From an uncultured Bacilli bacterium (GTDB lineage Bacteria; Bacillota_I; Bacilli_A; RF39; UBA660), in contig CAJUNE010000024.1 in NCBI GenBank assembly GCA_910587745.1, positions 2,327 through 19,456 of the forward strand: a stretch of DNA of 17,130 nt, given 5' to 3'. A program made the translations under genes and the position numbers. The notes beneath the pieces are model-generated. The model searched no databases. It was not told the origin of the DNA and was given only the letters and a program-made list of their open reading frames with translations. Positions 7,082 through 15,007 of the stretch are shown piece by piece (the stretch's first letter is position 1; each line of letters begins with the position of its first letter).

Positions 7082-8326
7082 TTACAATTGTTCATTTATT
7101 ATATATGGATCTTCTATTGTTCCGTTTCCTTTAACAATCGTTTTTTTAATAATGTTTATAACTGGTCTAACATTTTTGTATGATGTAGATGTTGTTAAAT
7201 CGTTTATTTTACCATCTTTTGCTATACTAAAAGGATAGAAATTATTATCTTTTGTCTTAGCTAAATTAGATAACCACCAGGTGTCTTCAATATCCTTGTT
7301 GTATAAGTAATACTCTTTATTGCTATCTTTGAAATTTCCTCCAGCAAAAGCCGCTTCATCTACTGTCATAAGTCCAATTCGCGAACGATATGTTTCTCCT
7401 AAACAATTAAAACTAGGAATGTTATTTGTTACTAGGCGTGTGTATGCATTGTAGGTTTTGCTACTATTATTAGTAAAACCTTCTGTTTCTTTACAAAATT
7501 TGGTGTTGGCTATATAAGTTTCACTATTTTTTAAAGCTGCTTCATAATAACTATTGAGCTTAGTTGTTATATCTATTTTGGCATATTTTTCAGAATCTTC
7601 TATTTTACTACTAAAACTACTTAATTCATTTAAAGTCTCATTTGATATAATTCTTACACTACCATCACCATTAATTCTGATAATTCGCCACAATTCATTT
7701 GCAAATTTCACATAATTATTATTAACATTTCCTCTAAAATAATAAGTTAAGCCATAATCATCTACATCTTCTATAAGCCCCTCATTACTTGTCGCTATTT
7801 CAACTGATGGTTTAGTAATACTTTCTTTCTTAACTTCGTTATTTTTTAAGATTGTAGCAAAAAAATATTCTTCGTTTTCGCTCATTTTATGAATCGATAA
7901 AATAAATGATGTATCTTTGTTATTCTCGATTTTTAATTTAAAATTCTCTGTTGTCTTAGATTTGATCAATACATTATCTACTAATAAAAAATTATCTTTT
8001 TCTAAACTGGCATTGCTAATATTTACACTAGCTTCTTCTGAAGATATACTATATTTTAAGTTCTCATCAAAATTTGTTAGACTCTTCATTGCTATTTCAT
8101 AATAAAAATCTTTTTCACTGTTGTTGGTAACTGAGAATTCATATATTCCATTATTATTTATTAATTTGCCATTAATATAATTAACTGATAACTCTCCATT
8201 AGCTTCTACTAAAGTTTCTATTTCAGGTTTCTTATTTTTATAATTTAAGTAAGATATCTCAACCATACCACATAACACTATTAGAATCCCTAATATAGTT
8301 AAGCCTTTTTTGTATTTGTTACTCAT
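7082..8326 (-). CDS. Membrane-anchored extracytoplasmic protein with WRIIRINGDG domain
   Basis: This 414-residue protein has a short basic N-terminus and one hydrophobic helix (about 8-27) acting as signal anchor or signal peptide. Residues 43-165 are beta-rich and resemble an Ig-like stalk. The main domain has GLTYYFRGNVNNNYVKF from 192, WRIIRINGDGSVR at 213-225, RIGLMTVDEAAFAGG at 316-330, TWWLS at 349-353 and RPVINI with GNGTIEDPYII at the end. I recognise these motifs as a recurrent extracellular module in uncultured gut Firmicutes, but I know of no established function. C278 and C308 could form a disulfide. AGAGGGGAAAG precedes the ATG at 8326. The gene has its own promoter and terminator, so it is an independent unit between the chaperone and mtaB operons. 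Confidence 0.85.
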   Translation of the reverse strand: MSNKYKKGLTILGILIVLCGMVEISYLNYKNKKPEIETLVEANGELSVNYINGKLINNNGIYEFSVTNNSEKDFYYEIAMKSLTNFDENLKYSISSEEASVNISNASLEKDNFLLVDNVLIKSKTTENFKLKIENNKDTSFILSIHKMSENEEYFFATILKNNEVKKESITKPSVEIATSNEGLIEDVDDYGLTYYFRGNVNNNYVKFANELWRIIRINGDGSVRIISNETLNELSSFSSKIEDSEKYAKIDITTKLNSYYEAALKNSETYIANTKFCKETEGFTNNSSKTYNAYTRLVTNNIPSFNCLGETYRSRIGLMTVDEAAFAGGNFKDSNKEYYLYNKDIEDTWWLSNLAKTKDNNFYPFSIAKDGKINDLTTSTSYKNVRPVINIIKKTIVKGNGTIEDPYIINEQL

Positions 8327-8348
8327 ATTTACTTTCCCCTCTATTTTA

Positions 8349-8377
8349 AGTATATAAGAAAGTTAAAAATATGTCAA
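8349..8377 (-). promoter_or_regulatory. Promoter of the 414-residue protein gene
   Basis: On the minus strand TTGACA (8377-8372) is followed after 17 bp by TATACT (8354-8349). It lies just downstream of the dnaJ terminator and about 23 nt before the start at 8326, giving a very short leader that contains the ribosome binding site. Confidence 0.75.
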
Positions 8378-8398
8378 TTTAAAACTGCTGAAAATGCG

Positions 8399-8425
8399 AA
8401 AAAAATATCACTTTCATGATATTTT
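8399..8425 (-). terminator. Rho-independent terminator of the chaperone operon
   Basis: AAAATATCA (8425-8417) and TGATATTTT (8410-8402) on the minus strand form a 9-bp stem with a 6-nt loop, followed by a T run (8405-8399). The 5' arm begins inside the dnaJ stop codon. The stem is AT-rich, so termination may be partial. Confidence 0.7.
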
Positions 8426-9548
8426 AAATATATTTTTGAAAATTCTTAATTTCTTCTTCATTATCAAGATTTTCTTTAGCTAATTCTTTAAATAATTTTT
8501 TAGTAGACATACTTAGTTTGGTTGGAGTAATTACATTATATACAACATACATATTTCCTTTGCCAATTGAACCAACTCTTTTAATGCCTTTGCCTTTTAA
8601 TTTTACTTTCTCGCCAGATTGAGTACCTGCTTTAACTTCAAGAATGACATTTCCTGTCAGAGTTGGAATTTCTTTTTTACATCCAAGTGTTGCTTCCACG
8701 ATATTTAGCGGAACACTTAAATATATATCTTCGTCATCTCTTTCAAATATAGCATGTTCTTTCACTTTAAATTCTAAATATATATCGCCGTTAGGACCAC
8801 CATTTGTTCCTGCTGAACCTTTGCCAGATATTCTTAATTGATATCCTGTATCTACGCCTTCAGGTATTGTAACTTCTATTTCTTTTCTTTTTTTAACATT
8901 TCCTCTACCATTACATTCATTACATGTCTCTTCATAAGTTTTACCAGAGCCACCACAGACTTGGCATGTAATCTCCGTTTGGATTCTACCAAATAAGGAA
9001 TTTTGTTCTGTAATTACTCGGCCTCTACCACCACATGTACTACAATTTTTTTCTTTAAAACCACCTACTCCATTACATTTGTCACAGGTTTCATTTAAAT
9101 CTAAGGTAATAGTTTTTTTACAACCAAATACTGCTTCTTCAAATGTTAAATTGATATTAACTAAGCTATCTTCACCTTTGCGTGGTCTTTTAGAATTAGT
9201 TCTAGTATTACCACCAAATCCTGAAAAGCCTGAAAAACCACTAAAGCCTCCGCCAAAAATATCGTGTAAGATGTCTCCTAAATCAATATCTTCAGCACTA
9301 AAACCTGAATAGTTAGCTCCACCATTATTTGTGAATGCTTGATGGCCAAATTGGTCATATTGACGTCTTTTATTAGCATCTGATAAGATAGCATAAGCTT
9401 CGCCAACTTCTTTAAATTTAGCTTCATCTCCTGTTTGTTTATTATCAGGGTGATATGTTTTAGCTAATTTTCTAAAAGCACGTTTTATTTCTTCGTCAGT
9501 AGCTGTTTTAGAAACTCCTAAAACCTCATAATAATCTTTCTTATCCAT
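8424..9548 (-). CDS. dnaJ: Chaperone DnaJ (Hsp40)
   Basis: DnaJ stimulates the DnaK ATPase and delivers unfolded clients. The 374-residue protein has the full type I layout. The J-domain covers about residues 4-70 with HPD at 33-35. A Gly/Phe-rich linker covers about 75-115 with repeated SGFSGF. Four zinc knuckles follow: CDKCNGVG (C155/C158), CSTCGGRG (C169/C172), CQVCGGSG (C195/C198) and CNECNGRG (C209/C212). The C-terminal substrate-binding beta domains follow. The start ATG shares one base with the pepF stop (TAATG), which implies coupled translation; AGGAGTAGGTG in the pepF 3' end serves as ribosome binding site. The usual dnaK-dnaJ adjacency is broken here by pepF. It is the last gene of the operon. 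Confidence 0.97.
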   Translation of the reverse strand: MDKKDYYEVLGVSKTATDEEIKRAFRKLAKTYHPDNKQTGDEAKFKEVGEAYAILSDANKRRQYDQFGHQAFTNNGGANYSGFSAEDIDLGDILHDIFGGGFSGFSGFSGFGGNTRTNSKRPRKGEDSLVNINLTFEEAVFGCKKTITLDLNETCDKCNGVGGFKEKNCSTCGGRGRVITEQNSLFGRIQTEITCQVCGGSGKTYEETCNECNGRGNVKKRKEIEVTIPEGVDTGYQLRISGKGSAGTNGGPNGDIYLEFKVKEHAIFERDDEDIYLSVPLNIVEATLGCKKEIPTLTGNVILEVKAGTQSGEKVKLKGKGIKRVGSIGKGNMYVVYNVITPTKLSMSTKKLFKELAKENLDNEEEIKNFQKYI

Positions 9549-11353
9549 TAATCTTCACCTACTCCTGTTAATTCTTTTAATTTATCTAATAATTCATTAT
9601 AATAATCAAATAATTCATCATATGTCGATTCTTCTTTTAAATCAATTCCATACTTTAATAAATGTTCATATGGATATGTATCAGACCCGCTTTTTAAAAA
9701 TTCGTGATAATTCTCTAATGTTTCTTTATCTCCTTTTAATATTTTACGAGAAAAATATACTGCGCCACATATTGATGTTGCATACTTATATAGATAATAT
9801 GGTCTAAAGTAATGTGAACGTGGTATCCACATGTATTTACGATATTCATCTTCTTCAATTATATCCCCATAATATTTTTTGATTAAAACTTTCATCTCTT
9901 CACATAAATCTTCACTATTTATTGATTCATTATTATCTAATTTCTCATAAGCGTAATCTTCTAATTCATTTTCCATAACTGCCCCAAAAAAGTTGGAATT
10001 AATTGTTCTTAACATTTCTGTAATGGCAGATATTTTCTCTTCTTTAGAAAAATCGTTATTTATTATATAATTTGCTAAATATACTTCGTTAGATAATGAG
10101 GCTACTTCTGCTATAATAGGATCATCATAAGCATACTGAATGGGAGTACATGAGAACCTTAAATAATTATTTACAGCATGCCCCATTTCGTGAGCAAGAG
10201 TGCCAATATCATCTAATATACCATTGTAACTCATTAAAATATTTGAGGTTTTGCCATAAATACTTAAACTATATCCTCCGCTTTGTTTGCCTTGATATGG
10301 CATAAAATCTACCCAACGATCTTTATAACCTTTTTGCATTATATTACTATATTCTTCACCTAAAACTTTAGTTGCCTCATAAACAAAATTTTGGGCATCT
10401 AGAACTGAATACACTTTATCATTTGAAACAATTGGAGCACTTAAATCATAAGTTTCTAATTTGTCTTCTCCTAATATTTTTTTAAATACTTGGTAATATT
10501 CATGTAAATGTTTTATATTTTTAGAAGCAGATTTTTGAAGTACTTCTTGAACCTCAACTGGAATATTATCATTTTTAAAGAACATGTCTTTAGCTGATTT
10601 GTATCCTCTTATCTTTGCTATACTACATTTTCGGCCCATAAAAGATATTAAATTACTACCTAATACTTTAGCATATTTAATTCTTTCTTTATTTAGACTT
10701 TCATAAGCACTTTTTCTTACTTGACGATTTTTACTACTTATATACTTTCGATAATTTCCTGTATTTAGTTTAACATCATTACCTTCTTCATCTTTAATTG
10801 TTCCATAATCTAGACAAGAATTTAGCATAGTAGCCGATAGTGTTTCATAATTATGCATATCTTTTATTAAAACTGATATCATTTCTTCGGTTGCTTCATC
10901 TTTTACATACTTCTTTTCTTCTGCTAATTCTTCCAAAAAGTGTTCATATTCTTTTAATCTAGAATCATTTTTAATTAGACTTTTTACATCAAACTTATCA
11001 CTATGAATAATCTCAGGTGTTATAAAAGAAGTATTCTCACCAAATTCTGAGAATAAAGCTGATGCTTCTTGAAACATTTTATCATATTTATCATTTCCTA
11101 AATCTTCGTCTTGCTTTAACATAGCATAAGCATATAAATTTTCAAATCTATTATTTAATTTATAATATTCATTTAAAAGATCATATAAATTTGTACTTTC
11201 TAATATCTTACCTTTATATTTATTTAAACTCTTAGTCTGTTTTTTTGTTTCTTCTAATTCTTTATACCATAAATCATCTGTTTTAAACCACTTTGTTAAA
11301 TCCCAACGATATTCTTCTGGTACTTCATTTCGATTTTTATAATTGTATCCCAT
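9548..11353 (-). CDS. pepF: Oligoendopeptidase F, M3 family zinc metallopeptidase
   Basis: This 601-residue cytoplasmic metallopeptidase should cleave peptides rather than proteins, as known for PepF/M3B enzymes. The zinc motif HEMGH gives ligands H388 and H392 with catalytic E389, and the third ligand is probably E416 in AEVASLSNEVYL. The N-terminal helical half closes over the channel in this family. The C-terminal region carries the expected WIPRSHYFRPYYLYKYA motif. Length is typical. The start has only a weak GAGAGTGAG site, and a stem-loop separates it from dnaK, so it may be translated less than dnaK. Its place between dnaK and dnaJ is unusual and suggests heat-inducible degradation of peptide products; that link is inference. 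Confidence 0.95.
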   Translation of the reverse strand: MGYNYKNRNEVPEEYRWDLTKWFKTDDLWYKELEETKKQTKSLNKYKGKILESTNLYDLLNEYYKLNNRFENLYAYAMLKQDEDLGNDKYDKMFQEASALFSEFGENTSFITPEIIHSDKFDVKSLIKNDSRLKEYEHFLEELAEEKKYVKDEATEEMISVLIKDMHNYETLSATMLNSCLDYGTIKDEEGNDVKLNTGNYRKYISSKNRQVRKSAYESLNKERIKYAKVLGSNLISFMGRKCSIAKIRGYKSAKDMFFKNDNIPVEVQEVLQKSASKNIKHLHEYYQVFKKILGEDKLETYDLSAPIVSNDKVYSVLDAQNFVYEATKVLGEEYSNIMQKGYKDRWVDFMPYQGKQSGGYSLSIYGKTSNILMSYNGILDDIGTLAHEMGHAVNNYLRFSCTPIQYAYDDPIIAEVASLSNEVYLANYIINNDFSKEEKISAITEMLRTINSNFFGAVMENELEDYAYEKLDNNESINSEDLCEEMKVLIKKYYGDIIEEDEYRKYMWIPRSHYFRPYYLYKYATSICGAVYFSRKILKGDKETLENYHEFLKSGSDTYPYEHLLKYGIDLKEESTYDELFDYYNELLDKLKELTGVGED

Positions 11354-11376
11354 TACTTTTTCTCACTCTCTAAAGA

Positions 11377-11398
11377 AAGTTCTAGTTTCCTAGAACTT
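11377..11398 (-). other. Intercistronic stem-loop between dnaK and pepF
   Basis: A perfect 9-bp inverted repeat (AAGTTCTAG/CTAGAACTT) closes a 4-nt loop that reads GAAA on the minus strand, a GNRA tetraloop. It is followed by TCTTTAGAG rather than a long T run, so it is a poor intrinsic terminator. It may protect the 3' end of an hrcA-grpE-dnaK message or lower readthrough into pepF-dnaJ. The structure is seen; the function is inferred. Confidence 0.7.
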
Positions 11399-11404
11399 AT
11401 TTTC

Positions 11405-13240
11405 TTATTTTTCTTCGTAATTTGCTTCTGCTACATCATCATCTTTTTTACTGTCTTTATTATTTTCTTCAACAGTATCAGATGCTTCGTTTGCCTCTTT
11501 TGCTTTAGCTGCTTCTTCATATACTTTTGTAGCTAAACGCATAGCAACTTCATTTAAGCTTTCAGTTTTTTTCTTGATATCGTCTGTATCTGTTCCCTCT
11601 AAAGCTTTTTTTAACTCTTCGATTTTTTCTTCAGCTTCTTTTTTGTCTTTTTCATCAACTTTGTCGCCTAAATCTTTAAGAGCTTTTTCAGTTGAGAATA
11701 CCATTGTATCTGCTTCATTACGTACCTCAGCTTCAGCTTTTCTTTTTTCATCAGCTTCTTTATTGGCTTCAGCTTCTTTAACCATTTTATCAATTTCATC
11801 ATCACTAAGATTTGTTGAAGATGTTATAGTAATTGATTGCTCTTTATTTGTTCCTAAATCTTTAGCGGTAACATTAACAATACCATTAGCATCAATGTCA
11901 AATTTAACTTCAATTTGTGGTACTCCACGTGGTGCTGGTGGAATATTGTTAAGTTGGAAGTTTCCTAATGTCTTGTTATCATAAGCCATTGGTCTTTCAC
12001 CTTGTAATACGTGTATATCAACAGCTGGTTGATTATCAGCAGCAGTTGAGAATACTTGACTCTTACTTGTTGGAATAGTTGTATTTCTTGGTATTAATAC
12101 TGTCATAACGTTTCCTAAAGTCTCTAAGCCTAGAGATAATGGAGTAACATCTAATAAAACAATGTCTTCTACTTCACCAGTTAAAACGCCACCTTGAACA
12201 GCCGCACCCATAGCAACAACTTCATCTGGGTTAACACTTTTGTTAGGTTCTTGGCCTAATTCCTTTTTAACTAATTCTTGAATATATGGTATACGAGTTG
12301 AACCACCTACTAATATTACTTTATTAATATCTTTAGCTGTTAATTTAGCATCTTTTAAAGCTTTGCGGACAGAATCCATTGTAGAATCAAATAAATCTCT
12401 ATTTAAATCTTCAAATTTAGCTTTTGTAAGAGTTGTTTCAAAGTGCACCGGTCCATCATCATTTTGAGCGATGAATGGTAAACTTATAGAGGCAGTAGTC
12501 ATACCTGATAAATCTTTTTTAGCTTTTTCAGCAGCATCCTTAATTCTTTGCATAGCCATTTTATCTTTTGATAAATCTATACCATTTTCTTTTTTAAATT
12601 CATCAACTAAATAGTCCATAACACGTTTATCAAAATCGTCACCACCTAAACGATTGTTTCCAGTAGTGGATTTAACTTCAAATACTCCATCTCCAAGTTC
12701 TAGGATTGAAACGTCAAATGTTCCTCCTCCTAAATCATATACTAGGATAGTTTGAAGAGTATCTTGTTTATCTAAACCATATGCTAAAGCTGCTGCTGTT
12801 GGTTCATTGATAATTCTTTCAACTTCTAAACCAGCAATTTTACCAGCATTTTTAGTTGCTTGACGCTCAGCATCGTTGAAATATGCTGGAACTGTTATAA
12901 CTGCTTTAGTTACTTTTTCTCCTAAATAGGCTTCCGCATCCTTCTTTAATTTACTTAATATTTTAGCAGAAATCTCTTCTGGTGTATATTTTTTACCATT
13001 AGCTTCAACTTTTTCAGCTGTACCCATTTTTCTTTTAATAGAAGAAATTGTATTCTTAGCATTGGTAACAGCTTGGTTACGCGCTATTTGTCCTACCATT
13101 TCCTCTTCGCCTTTAAATGCTACTACTGATGGAGTAGTACGTGCTCCTTCTGGATTTGTAATAACTTTTGGTTCTCCACCTTCTAATACTGCAACACAAC
13201 TATTTGTTGTTCCTAAATCTATACCGATTATTTTTGCCAT
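11405..13240 (-). CDS. dnaK: Chaperone DnaK (Hsp70)
   Basis: DnaK is the ATP-driven Hsp70 that binds exposed hydrophobic peptides with DnaJ and GrpE. The protein is 611 residues from the ATG at 13240. The N-terminal ATPase domain has IGIDLGTTNSC (phosphate 1), VYDLGGGTFDVS (phosphate 2), NEPTAAALAYG and ILVGGSTRIP. The linker VLLDVTPLSLG leads to the substrate-binding domain and a helical lid. The tail is acidic and ends in ANYEEK. I chose 13240 because AAAGGAGA at 13257-13250 lies 9 nt upstream and the protein then begins MAKIIGIDLG, as in the family. A GTG three codons upstream (13249) abuts the ribosome binding site and would be too close. The gene follows grpE by 1 nt. Confidence 0.97.
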   Translation of the reverse strand: MAKIIGIDLGTTNSCVAVLEGGEPKVITNPEGARTTPSVVAFKGEEEMVGQIARNQAVTNAKNTISSIKRKMGTAEKVEANGKKYTPEEISAKILSKLKKDAEAYLGEKVTKAVITVPAYFNDAERQATKNAGKIAGLEVERIINEPTAAALAYGLDKQDTLQTILVYDLGGGTFDVSILELGDGVFEVKSTTGNNRLGGDDFDKRVMDYLVDEFKKENGIDLSKDKMAMQRIKDAAEKAKKDLSGMTTASISLPFIAQNDDGPVHFETTLTKAKFEDLNRDLFDSTMDSVRKALKDAKLTAKDINKVILVGGSTRIPYIQELVKKELGQEPNKSVNPDEVVAMGAAVQGGVLTGEVEDIVLLDVTPLSLGLETLGNVMTVLIPRNTTIPTSKSQVFSTAADNQPAVDIHVLQGERPMAYDNKTLGNFQLNNIPPAPRGVPQIEVKFDIDANGIVNVTAKDLGTNKEQSITITSSTNLSDDEIDKMVKEAEANKEADEKRKAEAEVRNEADTMVFSTEKALKDLGDKVDEKDKKEAEEKIEELKKALEGTDTDDIKKKTESLNEVAMRLATKVYEEAAKAKEANEASDTVEENNKDSKKDDDVAEANYEEK

Positions 13241-13241
13241 T

Positions 13242-13850
13242 TTATTCACTCTCCTTTTCGCTTACTTTAACCATGGCTGGTCTTATTAATCTATCATTAT
13301 ACATATATCCTTTTTGTAATACTTCAAGGACTGTATTTTCTTCTAATTCATTATTTACTTCAGTAACAACAGCGTTCATTATATTAGGGTCAAATTCTTT
13401 ATTTAAACAATCTAACTCTGTTATCCCTTTGGAATTTAAAATTGATATTAAATTTTCATATATCATATTAAATCCTTCTAAGAATTTTTCACTGCCTTCA
13501 GTCTTTATTTTTAATGCTCTATCAAAATTATCTAATATTGGTAATAATTTTTCTACTAAATCATAACCATCATATTTATAAAGACTTTGCATGTCTAAAT
13601 CATAACGGCGACGCATATTTTGCATCTCGGCTGTTATTCTTAAAACTTTTTCTTTTAATTCTAAATTGGCACTTCTTAATTCTTCTTTTTCTTTGTCAAA
13701 AAACTTTTTCTTTTTTTCTTTCTTTTTCTCCTCTTTAGGTGGAGCTTCTTCCATTACTAAGTCTTCACTATTTTGGGTATTATCTTTAATCTCAATAGTT
13801 TCTTCACTCACTTTTATTTCTTCTTCATTTTGCATTACTTGCTCTTCCAT
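13242..13850 (-). CDS. grpE: Nucleotide exchange factor GrpE
   Basis: GrpE releases ADP from DnaK and resets the chaperone cycle. The 202-residue protein begins with an acidic region, then a Lys-rich stretch (about 36-55, EEKKKEKKKKFFDKEKEE), then a long coiled coil containing LRITAEMQNMRRRYD, the dimerisation stalk. The C-terminal head contains LLPILDNFDRAL and ends in VLQKGYMYNDRLIRPAMVKVS, the family signature that inserts into DnaK. It starts directly after the hrcA stop (TAAATG) and uses AAAGGTG within the hrcA end. It is therefore translationally coupled to hrcA and almost contiguous with dnaK. Confidence 0.96.
   Translation of the reverse strand: MEEQVMQNEEEIKVSEETIEIKDNTQNSEDLVMEEAPPKEEKKKEKKKKFFDKEKEELRSANLELKEKVLRITAEMQNMRRRYDLDMQSLYKYDGYDLVEKLLPILDNFDRALKIKTEGSEKFLEGFNMIYENLISILNSKGITELDCLNKEFDPNIMNAVVTEVNNELEENTVLEVLQKGYMYNDRLIRPAMVKVSEKESE
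13250..13257 (-). promoter_or_regulatory. Ribosome binding site that decides the dnaK start
   Basis: AAAGGAGA on the minus strand lies inside the grpE 3' end, 9 nt before ATG at 13240 and directly against the alternative GTG at 13249. Spacing favours the ATG. Confidence 0.8.
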
Positions 13851-14855
13851 TTATTCACCTTTTTCCTCTAGCCATTTATTTAATATATTTAATACTCCTA
13901 CAACGCGGTCATATTCCATACGCTTTGGTCCTATTATGGCAATAGTTCCTTCTTCGCCACCTAAATTGTAATTCGTTTTAATTACTGTAACATTGTCATC
14001 AAACTCAGTTTCACTACCAATATAAATGTTAATGTTTTTATCTTCATCATTCTTGACTATTCTTCGAATAGAATTTTCATCTTCTAATTTAGATATTAAA
14101 CGTTTTATTTCATCAGAATCATTATATTCTGGTTGAGCGAGCATTTTAGATTTACCTACAACATGAACATTTTCTTGGGTTTTGACAAAATCATTAAAAG
14201 CTTCATAAAATATACCATATATAGCTTCATATTGTTCCATTTCTCTAGAAATTATTGGCTTTATTTCATATTCAAGTCTTTCAGAGATATCTGGTATTGG
14301 TGTCCCTATTAACATCTTATTAATTATCTCACTTGTTTTCATTAGCTCTTTTAAATTGATATCTTTGGCAATGGTAAATTGTTTATTTTTTACAATACCT
14401 TTATCAGTACAAACTAATGCGACAATTTTATTATCTTCAAGTGGTATAATAGAAATCTGTTTTAATGAATTGTTAAAACTTTCTTTTCCTAAGGATATAC
14501 TTGTATAGTTTGTTATATCACTAATAATTTCTAAACAAGCAGCGATAGCTTCACTAACTAGTAAGTTTTGATTAGAAAAGATAGTCTGTAATTTTAACAT
14601 ATCTTCACCAGTTAGTTCTTTAGGTTTCATTAGATTTTCTACATAGTATTTATATCCTCTTTCACTGGGAATACGTCCACTTGAAATATGGTTTTTTTCA
14701 ATAAATCCTAGACTTTCTAAGATAGCCATCTCATTTCTGATGGTGGCACTAGAACATTTAAATTTATCACATAAATGTTTAGAACCAATAGGCTTGGCTT
14801 CTTTTATATAGCCTTCAACTATTTCTTTTAAAAGTGCTTTTTGTCTTTCATCCAT
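13851..14855 (-). CDS. hrcA: Heat-inducible transcription repressor HrcA
   Basis: HrcA binds CIRCE operators and represses class I heat-shock genes; GroE-type chaperones control its activity in the family. The protein is 334 residues. The N-terminal winged helix (about 1-70) contains LKEIVEGYIKEAKPIGSKHL and CSSATIRNEMA, then a short wing with SGRIPSERGYKYYV. The rest matches the GAF-like and dimerisation domains, including a C-terminal IAIIGPKRMEYDRVVGVL. AAAGGTG lies 5 nt before the ATG. A consensus promoter and a CIRCE element sit immediately upstream, so the operon is autoregulated. It is the first gene of hrcA-grpE-dnaK-pepF-dnaJ. Confidence 0.97.
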   Translation of the reverse strand: MDERQKALLKEIVEGYIKEAKPIGSKHLCDKFKCSSATIRNEMAILESLGFIEKNHISSGRIPSERGYKYYVENLMKPKELTGEDMLKLQTIFSNQNLLVSEAIAACLEIISDITNYTSISLGKESFNNSLKQISIIPLEDNKIVALVCTDKGIVKNKQFTIAKDINLKELMKTSEIINKMLIGTPIPDISERLEYEIKPIISREMEQYEAIYGIFYEAFNDFVKTQENVHVVGKSKMLAQPEYNDSDEIKRLISKLEDENSIRRIVKNDEDKNINIYIGSETEFDDNVTVIKTNYNLGGEEGTIAIIGPKRMEYDRVVGVLNILNKWLEEKGE

Positions 14856-14868
14856 GTTATCACCTTTA

Positions 14869-14895
14869 TTAGCACTCTTTTTCTTTTAGTGCTAA
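14869..14895 (-). promoter_or_regulatory. CIRCE operator (HrcA binding site)
   Basis: Inverted repeat TTAGCACTC, 9-bp spacer, TAGTGCTAA. It matches the CIRCE consensus (TTAGCACTC-N9-GAGTGCTAA) at 17 of 18 arm positions. It begins 4 bp downstream of the -10 and ends 13 nt before the hrcA ATG, so it covers the expected transcription start and 5' leader. Confidence 0.95.
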
Positions 14896-14899
14896 TCTC

Positions 14900-14928
14900 A
14901 TTATAATATTATGCTTAGCACTTGTCAA
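14900..14928 (-). promoter_or_regulatory. Vegetative promoter of the hrcA operon
   Basis: On the minus strand TTGACA (14928-14923) and TATAAT (14905-14900) are separated by 17 bp, a perfect consensus. The predicted start near 14893 lies within the CIRCE element. A strong promoter held down by HrcA fits a heat-shock operon. Confidence 0.93.
14915..14923 (+). promoter_or_regulatory. Extra CIRCE-like half-site in the hrcA promoter
   Basis: TTAGCACTT matches the CIRCE left arm at 8 of 9 positions. It lies in the spacer between -35 and -10, 19 bp beyond the right arm of the main operator. It has no proper partner at N9 spacing. Confidence 0.4.
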
Positions 14929-14969
14929 TATATAACTGCTAATTTTATAAAATTTACATTTTTTAATTT

Positions 14970-14994
14970 AAAAAACTTTACCTCTTAGATAAAG
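14970..14994 (-). terminator. Rho-independent terminator after the superoxide dismutase gene
   Basis: On the minus strand CTTTATCT (14994-14987) pairs with AGGTAAAG (14983-14976), seven Watson-Crick pairs and one G:U, around a 3-nt loop, then a run of six T (14975-14970). It lies 14 nt after the stop. Confidence 0.7.
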
Positions 14995-15007
14995 CTTAAA
15001 TTTTTAT

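Noticed and set aside
11574..11984. 136-codon plus-strand open frame inside dnaK
   Set aside because: It is the Ser-rich antisense shadow of the Lys/Glu-rich DnaK lid region and has no initiation signals.
13241..13249. GTG start for dnaK three codons upstream
   Set aside because: It abuts the AAAGGAGA site with no spacing and would overlap grpE. The ATG at 13240 gives the standard MAKIIGIDLG N-terminus.
13168..13566. 132-codon plus-strand open frame across the dnaK/grpE junction
   Set aside because: It is antisense to two certain genes, its composition is Leu/Phe/Ser-rich as expected for antisense of Lys/Glu-rich coding sequence, and no promoter is apparent.
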